From: Oscarella lobularis
Taxonomy: Eukaryota > Porifera > Homoscleromorpha > Homosclerophorida > Oscarellidae
Reading direction: 5' to 3'
Assembly (NCBI RefSeq): GCF_947507565.1
Contig: NC_089181.1
Location: 1,296,536 to 1,360,535 of the forward strand
Length of the DNA: 64,000 nucleotides
Positions within the stretch are counted from its first letter, which is position 1; every line of letters begins with the position of its first letter. Below, piece by piece: positions 1 to 9,456 of the stretch. A program made the translations under genes and the position numbers. Under the pieces are notes generated by a model. That model was not told where the DNA came from and searched no databases. It worked only from the letters and a program-made list of their open reading frames with translations.

Positions 1-960
1 AGTTTCACTTTGACTTAGAAACTTAATGACTTATCTATGTCATAACATACTGTTAGTGTACGACTTATGCTTACACATCGTTTAACGTAAGTTAAACAAA
101 TTGCGATGCATTTTAAAAGTGCTGCTACGCAAAGATTGTTTTGCGTAGCAGTTCTTGCGATGGAAAATTTTTAGACTAAATCGAGCCCTGTTGCATTCTT
201 AATTAAGTACCTTATGAGACAACGTGTACAATGTTTTTTTCAGTGATGTTGAGACATTTGTTGTGGGGAAGTTTTTTCTGTCAAGATTAAAAACTGTTGC
301 CTAAGAACAACAAAATCAAGTTTCTTTTATACGTATGTGTCAAACGCACATTTTTCAAATGCAGATATAATCCTTTTTTAACTTTGAACGGCTGTGAATT
401 GTATTGACAAATTGTTCGCTTAAACGCAGCGCCCATTTTTCCTAGATTGTGGGATATGTTTGGGTTAGGATATTAGTATGTTTGTGTTTCTATGTCTCTC
501 TTCTTTTACGAAGTACCCGTATCGTCAGCAACAGTCCCACTCCAGCTCATCCCAGTTTCTATTAGTTCAGTTACTTTCACATTGACGAAGGGGACCTTGA
601 AAGAACATTCTGCGGGGTTCTAATAGTATAAAAAATCTGAATTTGAGCTACTCGTCCCCATACATTGCATCGAGCAGGAATTTACCCACTGTAAAATGTC
701 CCTAACAGTCCATGCATGTTCTTCGTTCCTTACTTCTTTGCCTTTGGCATCTTCTACGTGCCGTTCCGCAGCCAAAAGAAAACGGATGCAGGTAACGCAA
801 ATGGTCGTTAGAGCAAGCTTTACCTGCGCTATCAACGCATCGGCATAAAGCATCATCGTCTACTTCATCATCAAATTGGTAACACGCCATGAGTGCGTGT
901 CTTTATCTCGTTATCCGGGTTGGGTTAAAAGTGCCCGTATTTTTGTCATATCAGTTCAAT
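1..960. other. No recognisable gene
   Basis: AT-rich sequence with only short chance reading frames (under 80 codons) on both strands. I see no domain, splice-consistent exon chain or repeat here. Confidence 0.5.
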
Positions 961-979
961 CATGGTTCAATTCACTTTG

Positions 980-1288
980 AACAAGTGAATTTGAACAAGT
1001 GACAAGTGATTGGTGACAAGTGATTGGTGACAAGTGATTGGTGACAAGTGATTGGTGACAAGTGATTGGTGACAAGTGATTGGTGACAAGTGATTGGTGA
1101 CAAGTGATTGGTGACAAGTGATTGGTGACAAGTGATTCGTGACACGTGATTCGTGACAAGTGATTCGTGACAAGTGATTCGTGACAAGTGATTCGTGACA
1201 AGTGATTCGTGACAAGTGATTCGTGACAAGTGATTGGTGACAAGTGATTCTTGACACGTGATTCGTGACAAGTGCCTAGTGACAAGTG
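980..1288 (+). repeat. 14-bp tandem array (GACAAGTGATTGGT)
   Basis: About 20 head-to-tail copies of GACAAGTGATTGGT. The first block reads GATTGGT and a later block reads GATTCGT, so two sub-families are present. Because 14 is not a multiple of 3, all three frames stay open and encode meaningless His/Ser/Thr repeats. The same unit occurs inverted at about 6405-6472. Confidence 0.95.
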
Positions 1289-1407
1289 ACATTGGTCGGC
1301 CACGCCCATCTTCTAGAATGTTCTCTTCTTAGCGCGCTAGTCTTGTTTTTCCTTCGCACTTCCTTCATCTCTCGCTCTGCTATATTCTCGTTTTTCGACC
1401 TTTTACG

Positions 1408-1557
1408 ATGTCTTCACGCCGAAAGTTGCGCCTAGACGACGAGAGCAGTTCCTACGATAACGATGTCATCCTCGCAGACGTTTCCCTTCCTCTGCAGGAC
1501 GGTAAAACACCGCAATGCCATTTCATCACTGATCATCTGCGAAACTGGAGAAGCTTA
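1408..1557 (+). CDS. Possible first exon, cut by a TTAA element
   Basis: An ATG at 1408 opens a short charged frame (starts MSSRRKLRLDDESSS) that runs to the TTAA where the foldback element begins. If the element and one TTAA are removed, a Lys-rich frame (KLEKL joined to KKKYDAVARSK) reads across the junction, although not in phase with the ATG frame. This suggests the element landed in transcribed sequence, probably upstream exons of the kinase gene. I recognise no domain. Confidence 0.3.
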
Positions 1558-1558
1558 A

Positions 1559-2357
1559 AGGGGCACTGTAACGGTTGTTAAACATATACTACTATTAAAG
1601 TTCTTACGTTTGCTAATCGTTTTGCGCCCGTTTTGCTGGCATTGTGTGCTTCGGCTACGAGAACGAAGCGTTTTAACTCTGTAATGACGGGCATTCTGTG
1701 ACGTAACTGGTCCACGCAGCTACCCGGATACAAAAAATGAACCGGTGTTTACGTCAAAGGCGTCACCTGCCGAGAAAGTTTGAAAGAAAAAAGTGTAGAT
1801 CGTAAGGACTGAAACCGTTCGGTAATGACTTGAATTCGCTAACTACAAGCGGAAACGAGATAAAGCCGGAAACGCGCTTTTGTTCGTCATGCATTTCATG
1901 CTGTCTTCCGTGCCTTTCCGTCCGTATGTCTGTAAACCTGTAATTGCACAACGTGGGCGAACCTTTGCACATGATAAATTAAGTGGGACAATGAGCGGAA
2001 AAGCACGGAAGACAGCTTCGAATACATGACGCACAAAAGCGCGTTTCCGGCTTTATCTCCTTTCCGCTTCTAGTTAGCGAATGCAAGTCAGTACAGAACG
2101 TTTTCAGTCCTTACGATCTACACTTTTTTCCTTCAAACTTTCTTGGCAGGTGACGCCTTCGACATAAACTACGGATCATTTTTTGTATCCGGGTAGCTGC
2201 GTGGACCAGTTACGTCACAGAACGCCCGTTATTACAGAGTTAAAACGCTTCGTTCTCGTAGCCAAAGCACACAATGCCAGCAAAACCGGCGCGAAACGAT
2301 TAGAAAACATAAGAACTTTAATAGTAGTATAGGTTTAAAAACCGTTACAGTGCCCCT
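1559..2357. mobile_element. TTAA-flanked foldback element (~800 bp)
   Basis: The ends are perfect inverted copies of AGGGGCACTGTAACGG and are flanked by TTAA at 1555-1558 and 2358-2361. The two arms (about 1559-1920 and 1990-2357) are imperfect reverse complements along roughly 360 bp, with a loop of about 70 bp. TTAA target duplication is the piggyBac signature, so this is probably a non-autonomous piggyBac-mobilised foldback. No transposase is encoded. A second element of the same architecture is at 49249-50056. Confidence 0.85.
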
Positions 2358-2421
2358 TTAAAAAGAAGTATGACGCTGTCGCTCGTTCAAAACGTCGCGG
2401 GCACGACGAAGCTAAAAAGAA

Positions 2422-2748
2422 ATCGGGGAAAAAAGAAAAGCTCGTCTGCCCGACGCTGAACGGGTAAGACGCATTGCACGAGATGACACGTTTCCTCTCA
2501 AACTATTATTTTTTTGGGGTAAGATTGTCGAAGTGAATATTCTTCCTCGGTGTCTGTCCACCAATTCGAGGCACAACACAGTGTTGAAGCCATTCCGAAG
2601 TGACACACAACCTGCCGATATCAACATTCCATTAGCTCACCTACCCCTGACGGCAACTATTGCGGATCTGCAGCGTTTCGCATTTGCAAAATTTTACAAG
2701 GACAAAACGAAGTTCACAGGAAAGGCCAACAGTGAGAGAGTCTTTTGA
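2422..2748 (+). CDS. Upstream coding region of kinase gene (uncertain)
   Basis: An open frame with coding-like composition runs from about 2422, includes FPLKLLFFWGKIVEVNILPR, and stops at 2746-2748. The next frame takes over immediately with FDPTDSAYRYLHWADIV and leads into the well-phased kinase exons. A one-base frame change at about 2735, and another near the A-rich stretch at 2425-2440, separate it from its neighbours. Either the gene is decaying here, or the assembly has indels, or a small exon boundary is missed. No family recognised. Confidence 0.35.
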   Translation: MGEKRKARLPDAERVRRIARDDTFPLKLLFFWGKIVEVNILPRCLSTNSRHNTVLKPFRSDTQPADINIPLAHLPLTATIADLQRFAFAKFYKDKTKFTGKANSERVF

Positions 2749-4391
2749 CCCTACTGATAGTGCATACCGTTATCTCCATTGGGCAGATATCGTGCTGTAC
2801 AAACCAGTTGGACGAACTCAGCGTCTGCTTGCGGAAACCATCATCGATCCGGAGACGAAAAAAGAGCACGAATTCAGTCTCGCTTTATATCAAAAGTCCT
2901 TGGGCAAAAAGCTGCCTGTTATATATGCCGTACTTCCTTCAGACTGTAAGGCTACTTTTCTTTTCAAATGCTGTTCCTCTGTTGAATAATTTCCTTCGTT
3001 CCTTATCACAGTTCATATTGTCACCCCGTCAACGCGGAGTTCGCTGGCGGACGACGACGAAGGCCTGCCTCTTGTCAATGTCGTGTCCGAAAAAAGTCGC
3101 TCATCGCGTAATTCTCGCCAAACGACAATATATTGATGCAAGTAATATGTCATATGTATGCAGGCGCTGATAGTCTCATGTCCATTTCTTCACGCTCGAT
3201 GACGTCGAAGACTTTGCCTTATGTTCAACATGCAGGTGCTGGCGAGTCCGGAGGTGAGATGCACGACAAATGTCTTTTTCACAGCTTTTCAGTTGCGTTT
3301 ATCACCATTTTGCAATAGGAAGCAAGGCATCGTCAGCTTCTGTCACCAGTCACGTTTCATTGGGCTCTGGCACAGGTGAGAAAAGGCGTCGTTTTGTAGT
3401 TTCGACTGGAACTGGTAAAACACAGAGTGGAAGATTCGTCGAGAATCCATCGAAGTGGGAGAAATGATTGGTGAAGGCCGCTTTGGCAAAGTGAACAAGG
3501 GAGTGTACAACTGCTCCCCTGTCGCCGTACAAACAATGCACATCGGGTCTGTCATGTCTTTCGACCCCGAAAAAGAAGTGGCTATGGTTGCGTAAGTGCT
3601 GATCTACGTGCCTTTAATATGCTAAAGAGACATGTAAAGGAGACTAAACCACACCAACATTGTAAGATTCTTTGGTTTCGCCAAAGAGAGCGACACCATC
3701 TTCCTCGTTACGAAGTTGGTGGACGGTTACGATCTAAGTACCATTTTGTTTCGACCGATATCAGGTGTAAGAACTAACGCGACTTTTCGATAGTGTCACG
3801 ATTTACTGAATGATGATTTTAGGTTACCCTTGGTGTTGCCGACAAAAATTTTATAGCTTTTGAAGCAGCTGTGGGTCTGGCGTATCTCCACAAACAACGC
3901 ATTGTCCACTTCGACATCAAACCTTTCAATTTCTTGGTAAAGTGACAAACCAGCACAGAAAAGAAGTTTCTGCACGGTTTTCTGAGCAGATAGAATGGCC
4001 AAGCATCAAAGTCCGGATATGCGATCTCGGCGTCGCGGGCCTGCGCAAGAAAGGCCGCGTTACTGTTACAAGTGTTGGTAGGCGAGGGACGACTCTCTAC
4101 GTGGCTCCGGAAATGTTTCAACGATGCGACAAAACGGTTTTCGTCGATGTGTGGTCCTATGCGTGCGTTCTCGTGGAGGTCATAACAGAAATGCTGGTTT
4201 GGGGAGACTTTGACGAGTCGGAAATACTGTGTTGCCTCTGTCGCAACCCAGTGCGCACACCAGACGTTGAAGATTTGCCTCATCGTGCGAAAGACCTGTG
4301 CACCGGTTGTTTCGCTCTGTGCCCTTCGAAGAAGCCGTCAATGGAAGTTATCGTGGAACAGCTTTTGGCTGTTCCTCTTATTGAACTTTAA
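2749..4391 (+). CDS. Protein kinase (TKL/Tyr-like), ATP lysine replaced
   Basis: Spliced gene. Exons are (…2945), 3012-3107, 3164-3253, 3319-3375, 3426-3591, 3640-3766, 3823-3936 and 3990-4391. All seven introns (66, 56, 65, 50, 48, 56, 53 bp) have GT-AG borders and matching phases, ending at TAA 4389-4391. The N-terminal part is unrecognised and Ser-rich. The kinase domain begins near 3426: glycine loop IGEGRFGKV, then β3 VAVQ where VAVK is expected (codon CAA at 3530-3532), an αC-like PEKEVAMVARLNHTNIVRF, catalytic loop HFDIKPFN for HRDxKPxN, DLG for DFG, then TTLYVAPEM and DVWSYACVLVE. The catalytic Asp and the following Asn are kept; the ATP-anchoring Lys is not. It could be a pseudokinase, a WNK-like kinase using another lysine, or an early pseudogene. 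The family assignment is from motifs only. Confidence 0.75.
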
Positions 4392-4554
4392 GCGTAACTG
4401 TTTTCGCTGCTATTTGCAGCTACGCGTGAGACGAATTTCGAGTAATTGTTCACTGAAACTTTAAGAGTTTATTGCCGCGTTACGGAACTGATAGTAAGTA
4501 TTTTTTTGCGTTTGGTTGACGATTTCGCGTCATTGCATTGCAACAGTTATAAAT

Positions 4555-4782
4555 TTAGTTTATTAAATCTTGAATGAATGCTGCAAATTCTGCAGCAAGC
4601 ACGACGCATTGTCGCGAGCGCAGCATGACTAAATCCTCAAGCACTAAATCATATTGCGCCAAAAAAACCCTTGCAAAGTGCTTCAAAATGTGGGGAACGT
4701 TCAGCCGCTTCGATATTCCACGTGTCTTTGCCTTACCATAGGCAATGACGTCATCGCGCACAGACTTCCGGCAATCGCGCAT
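4555..4782 (-). CDS. Small unknown ORF
   Basis: A 75-codon minus-strand frame (contains VRDDVIAYGKAKTRG) lies just downstream of the integrase stop at 4812. It could be an unrelated chance frame or part of the same mobile element. No domain recognised. Confidence 0.15.
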   Translation of the reverse strand: MRDCRKSVRDDVIAYGKAKTRGISKRLNVPHILKHFARVFLAQYDLVLEDLVMLRSRQCVVLAAEFAAFIQDLIN

Positions 4783-4811
4783 TCCTAGTTAGCGCGTTAG
4801 TTCCACATCTT

Positions 4812-6260
4812 TTAACTACGTACATATATACCATATCGCCTAGGAACAAAGAAGAAGTCATCGGGGGACGCGCCAGATATCGTTCGTAAATTCATTTGAC
4901 GGCGAATGGTATGACCATTCCACCATTGACAAAAATCTTGCAGCTTGGACTGTAAATGATCCCACAGAATAAGCCGCACACAGTCTCTTTCATTGAATCG
5001 TTAGTTAATTAGGCCGTAATTTTTTTGACAACACCCACCTTTGCAAACAATCTGAGTAATCGACGAGTCCTCTGTCGGATAAAGTCTGTGACGAAAGTTC
5101 TACGGTCAAGTTCATTTTATTGAACTGAATTCTATGGACCTGCAGTTGATCACTCCAATACAAGTAAAAGTTCTGGAGAGTTGTGACCAAAAAGATTCAA
5201 TCCGTTGATTGAATGCCGATTTTCCAAACTGGTGGCTGCGACCACCTGCGAGACCGTCATTGCCCTCATCTCTTACCATCATCTGCATCTTGGATAGAAG
5301 CGTATTTTCTGTGCCGTAATCAGAGCGAACGACAGCAGGACAGCCTTCATACAAGAAAATAGTAAATCTTGACAGACACCATTATGTAATTACATCTGTT
5401 AAGGAAAACGCAGTCGAGAAACAAGTCAGCAATATGTAGAGGATTGTTGTTGCTGCCGACCAATCGAAGCCACATTAGCCGACGAGAAAAGCTGAACGAA
5501 ATAGAAATAATTGCCTTTAATTATTAGTAGTAGTTCTGCACTTACCCGTCAATTCCTCCGTGAATGGGAAAGCCAAATCGCTTTAACTTGTCGTAGCCGT
5601 CCACATGCCAAGTAAAGTTTGGCCCCTGACAAGAAATTGTGATGCATATAAGGAAAGGAACCTTTTCGGCATTGAATTTTTACAGGAGAAGAATATTGTC
5701 GACGAATGAAGCGATGCCTTTTTCGCATCGCCACGTCATCGGGATTTTCAATAGAAATTATTTTGCGAACAATCTCTCTAAATTACGTACACCCAGCAAA
5801 ACAAATTATATGCATTAAAATATTTAAAAGCGACCGACCTTGGAATGTGCCTAACGCATTTTCTTTGAACGCTTTTCCACACGTGCCTGTAACCAGAGTA
5901 GGCATTTTGATCATTTATTTCGCGCTAAATGCAGAGCTGATGAGTGACAGAAGGCCACGATGCTGTTTTGTCAATGGAACTAGTGAAAGCGTAATGTTAC
6001 CCGAACTAAACGAAGAATGAGAAGAAAATCAGCCCGATGTCTTTGCCGGCGTTGCAGTCGCAAACGGCGAAGACAACGCTTCAGTGTCGAAAGGCTGTGG
6101 GAGAAAATACTATTTTAACACTGACTGAACTCTGCCAAAAACGGGGAAAGAACTGCCTTAAGAGAATTCCATGACAATACTTCAAATAGCTTTGTACCAC
6201 CGAACACTTCTTTCCAAGGTGGAAATACGCAGCAATGAGCCGTGTTACTCTCAAAGTTAA
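4812..6260 (-). pseudogene. Spliced integrase-core gene (retroviral-type DDE fold)
   Basis: Minus-strand exons reconstructed with matching phases: 5625-5546 (GPNFTWHVDGYDKLKRFGF), 5491-5394 (GFSRRLMWLRLVGSNNNP), 5344-5140 (VVRSDYGTEN … NQRIESFW), 5085-5039 and 4986-4812 (WWNGHTIRRQ … stop). Introns are 48-54 bp. N-terminal coding (IAAYFHLGKKCS … KYCHGI) lies near 6150-6250, but I could not join it. The D (HVDGY), D (RSDYGTEN) and E (QRIE) of an integrase triad are visible. This matches a metazoan family annotated as integrase-core-domain proteins (Pfam-style rva_4). One base frameshift seems to lie between FWSQL and YWSDQLQ at about 5150-5170. It sits close to the inverted 14-bp array at 6405, which may be the end of its element. 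Confidence 0.7.
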
Positions 6261-6404
6261 CTGCGAGAACAAAGATGTGAACGCTAGAAAGAGAGAAGCA
6301 GCCAGGAAAACCTTCATGCTGAAAGGCAAACATAGTCCTAAAGCGCGCTAAAAGAAGCATTCTAGAAAGTTCCTTCCGGGAGAAAAGCACTTGCTCAAAG
6401 TCAC

Positions 6405-6472
6405 GAATCACTTGTCACCAATCACTTGTAACGAATCACTTGTCACGAATCACTTGTCACCAATCACTTGTT
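6405..6472 (-). repeat. Inverted short array of the 14-bp repeat
   Basis: About five copies of the reverse complement (ACCAATCACTTGTC, with ACGAATCACTTGTC variants) of the 980-1288 unit. Orientation is opposite to that array, so the two could be the repetitive ends of one 5.5-kb element or segment. Confidence 0.9.
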
Positions 6473-6511
6473 TCATAAAATGACCCTACCGGGCCACCAT
6501 AGAGGACCCTA

Positions 6512-7884
6512 CCAAAGCAATCGTAACAACAATCAATGAAGCCATTGAACACTTCTACAAGAACGGACCGCTAGACTTCTATACACGAGAATATCTCCAA
6601 CAGGACCCAACCAAAACACGCACCCCCAACTTCTATATTTCCTAAAAAAGCTCCATAAAAATCCACATAAAGTCCGCCCTATCTGCAGCGGTTCTGGAGG
6701 ACCCACTGAACTAATCTCAGCACTGGTAGACTCCTACCTCTCACCTATAACTAAAAAACAACCTAGCTACATCAGGGATAGTTCTCATCTAATTAAAATT
6801 ATTGAGACCCTCCCACTCCCACCAAACGTCATACTTGTTTCACTTGATGTCACTGCCCTTTATCCGTCTATCCCCCAAGCGGAAGCCATTGAAATCTGTG
6901 CCACCTTCGTACAGAGGGAACACAACAATCCAAACATAGCCAACATGATTCGTATTTTCCTACACCATATCCTAAAAAACAACACATTCGTATTCAATAA
7001 TGCCCCATACTTACAATTAAGAGGAACAGCGATGGGTAAGCGCACAGCACCCTCGCTGGCAAATCTTTTCATGGCAGACCTAGAGCAACGATTTCTCACC
7101 ACTCAAACTCTGAAACAACTACACTATTTTCGATTTATAGACGACATCCTAATCTTCTGGACTCACTCGCCAGAAAACTTAGACACCTTTATCCAAGAAT
7201 TCGTTCCATCCAAGAATTAAATTCACACATGAACGGAGTGAAGAAAAAGCAACATTCCTTGACATTAATATTTTTAAAGGGCCCGCTTCGCCGAAAGCGT
7301 TATCCTAGACATCAAAACCCACATTAAACCAACGAACAAATTCCAATATTTATACTACACCTGATCGCATCCAAAGGCAATGAAAACTAGTGTCCTAAAA
7401 GGTGAAATGCATCGATTCCTACGCGCCACATCCAACAAAGAAACCTTCCTACAAACAAAGAAAACCCTCAAACAGAAATTCCAAAACAGAGGCTACCCCT
7501 CACCGCTAATCGAGGAAATACACCAAACGTTCCCCTTTGAAAAGCGCACGGAATTAGTCAATAAAATACCACACCCTGAAAACCCAACCATACCTGACAA
7601 CACAAAAGAGACACCATTGACACTAGTAATCCCATACGACCCCTGGTTCCCAACTCTAAAGAAATCAATACACAACCTATGGAATGTAATAGAAAACGAC
7701 GAACCACTAAATGAAATATTCCCAAATCGCCCAAAAATAGCTTTTAAAAGATCCAAAAACCTACGTGACACTCTAGTCCGTGCTAAACTACCTACAACTA
7801 CCACAACCAAAACAAAGGAAACGGTCCCCACAGAAGCACCCCCCCCCCCCCCCCCCCCCCCCCCTTACCGTGGCCCAATCATCC
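6512..7884 (+). pseudogene. Penelope-like reverse transcriptase (broken)
   Basis: Reads through AIVTTINEAIEHFYKNGPLD, KKLHKNPHKVRPICSGSGG, ILVSLDVTALYPSIPQAEA, LQLRGTAMGKRTAPSLANLF and the catalytic FRFIDDILIFW (the x-DD box), then KFTHERSEEKATFLDINIF. The frame shifts near 7210-7222 and near 7290-7380. The frame resuming at 7380 carries the connector (FKRSKNLRDTLVRAKLP) and runs into the poly-C tract, ending at 7898. The domain order and the IDD box support a Penelope-like RT rather than LINE or LTR types. Confidence 0.85.
7839..7864 (+). repeat. 26-base poly-C tract
   Basis: An uninterrupted run of 26 C codes for poly-proline. The RT connector frame enters on one phase and the endonuclease frame leaves on another, so the tract is the frame junction between the two domains. 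Confidence 0.95.
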
Positions 7885-8313
7885 GTTACTCCATGTAACA
7901 AAATTAATTGCAAATGCTGTAAAAGTATACGGCGCCGCACAACTGTCACAAGTCTATCAACCAACGAAACCTTCCCAGTGGACGGGGAATACACCTGCAC
8001 TTCCCGTCTACTAATCTATTTACTAGAATGCCCGATCTGCGGAAAACAGTACATTGGGCAAACCACAAAAACGTTGGCAAAGAGACTACGCAGACACCGT
8101 TTACAATTCCACCAGAAAAAAACATTACACCTCTACGAGCACATCCATGAACACGGATGGACCTCATTTGACCCAAAAACAATCCAACCAATCGATTTTA
8201 TACTAAACACATCATACGACCTTAGCTATTTAGAACAATGGATTAAATGCATGGGCACGCGAGCCCCGAAAGGATTGAATGCCAAAAATGAACGAATTCT
8301 CGGCAAATGCTAA
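7865..8313 (+). pseudogene. GIY-YIG endonuclease domain of Penelope-like element
   Basis: After the poly-C tract the frame encodes a Cys cluster (NKINCKCCKSIRRR) and a GIY-YIG nuclease core: LLECPICGKQYIGQTTKTL, then RLRRHR, EHIHEH, and an ending with LEQWIKCMGTRAPKGLNAK, stop at 8311-8313. The YIG, the Arg and the downstream Glu typical of the fold are present. The domain itself is intact; only its connection to the RT is out of frame. It would nick DNA to prime reverse transcription. Confidence 0.85.
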
Positions 8314-8576
8314 TAATTTCCGTGAAGTATATTTGAAAATAAATACTACACGAAAAGTTGCCTATGCTACTGCCCTCCTCCTCCTCGTCCTCCTCGTCTA
8401 AAATCACCACACTCATCATCGTCCACGACAATCTAAATGGCCATCCCCTCTAAATTTAACAAAGTAAGCTACCCCACTACATTCAAGACGTGGGACATCA
8501 CAATACCACAACCAATTCATCCACCCCTCCTCCAATCCTCCCCCCTAAACCCCGTAACCAGAAAAACTCTTTAACC

Positions 8577-8683
8577 CCCACCACCCTAATCATACGCCTC
8601 ACCCCTCACCCTAACACTAACCGTCACCCTAACACTAACCCTCACCCTAATCCCACCCCCCTAATCCTACCCCTAATCAATAC
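8577..8683 (+). repeat. Degenerate telomere-like CCCTAA repeats
   Basis: A run built from CACCCTAA, CACTAAC, CCCTAATC and similar units, close to the metazoan telomere C-strand CCCTAA but irregular. It separates the first Penelope-like element from a second endonuclease fragment. Confidence 0.6.
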
Positions 8684-9013
8684 GTAGGACAAACGACCAA
8701 AAAAACACTACAAGAGAGAATCACAAGACATAGGAACGACGCAAAATATAAAAATTACCTAATCTACCAACATGTAAAATTGCACAAACTCAATTTTGAA
8801 ACAAACTTCAAAGTCACCCCAATCCAACAAGTAGTAAAAGCCGATCTAATACAAACAGAAGCCAAATGGATAAAAACGCTAAACACACTGTACCCCAAAG
8901 GATTGAATTCAAAATTTGAAAAACATTCAGACGGAAACGAAACCCAACAAGAACTAAACACATCAACAAACAATATCATGGGCAACAAAAGCCTACAGCA
9001 AAATCACCAATAA
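8678..9013 (+). pseudogene. Second Penelope-like GIY-YIG fragment
   Basis: Starts directly at the end of the telomere-like repeats with QYVGQTTKKTLQERITRHR, continues with TEAKWIKTLNTLYPKGLNS and stops at 9011-9013. It aligns with the middle and end of the 7865-8313 domain but is clearly diverged, so it derives from another copy. RT and the start of the nuclease are missing. Confidence 0.8.
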
Positions 9014-9456
9014 TAATAATAACACAAATAAAGACACACGCATAAAATGACAAAAACACAAAATGGTAAATAATCACTAACCACCGCAAAACAAACTGCC
9101 TCTTCCACACCAAACATACCAGAATAAAATTCAAAATCCCCCACAATCACGCACAACTACAACAGACGACACAATGCAAATGATAAATACAAGTAAACGC
9201 ACTAATTACCACAAAAACAAACTACAACCCGACGCCAAACTCACCGGAATAAAATTCAAAAAAATCTCCCACAAACAATCACGCACAACCACAACGGACG
9301 ACACACACATCCTACACCTAAGAAGAAAAACAAAAGCAAAGCAAAACGACAGGAAAAAGAACACAACAAACTTATCTGATCATACGAAACACTGGGAATG
9401 AAATAAGAAAGACGAAAAGACCATATAAAGCACCTAGGAACAACGAAGATCCCTAA
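9014..9456. other. A/C-rich sequence, no gene
   Basis: Strongly A- and C-rich on the plus strand, like the Penelope-like element upstream, so it may be its 3' tail or decayed copies. No domain is visible in the short frames. Confidence 0.4.

Larger units (their letters stand above)
6488..8340 (+). mobile_element. Penelope-like retroelement, 5'-truncated
   Basis: A reverse transcriptase is followed by a linker and a GIY-YIG endonuclease, the order diagnostic of Penelope-like elements. The 5' end abuts the inverted 14-bp array and lacks the N-terminal part. Several frame breaks show it is inactive as written. Confidence 0.85.

Noticed and set aside
956-1309. Three overlapping ~100-codon His/Ser/Thr frames
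   Set aside because: They are one 14-bp tandem repeat read in three frames; no gene.
7493-7831. Minus-strand frame across the Penelope-like connector
   Set aside because: Antisense shadow of the RT connector on the plus strand, where conserved residues are found.
8584-8683. A true telomere end
   Set aside because: Units are irregular, only ~100 bp long and flanked on both sides by transposon sequence, so at most an interstitial remnant.
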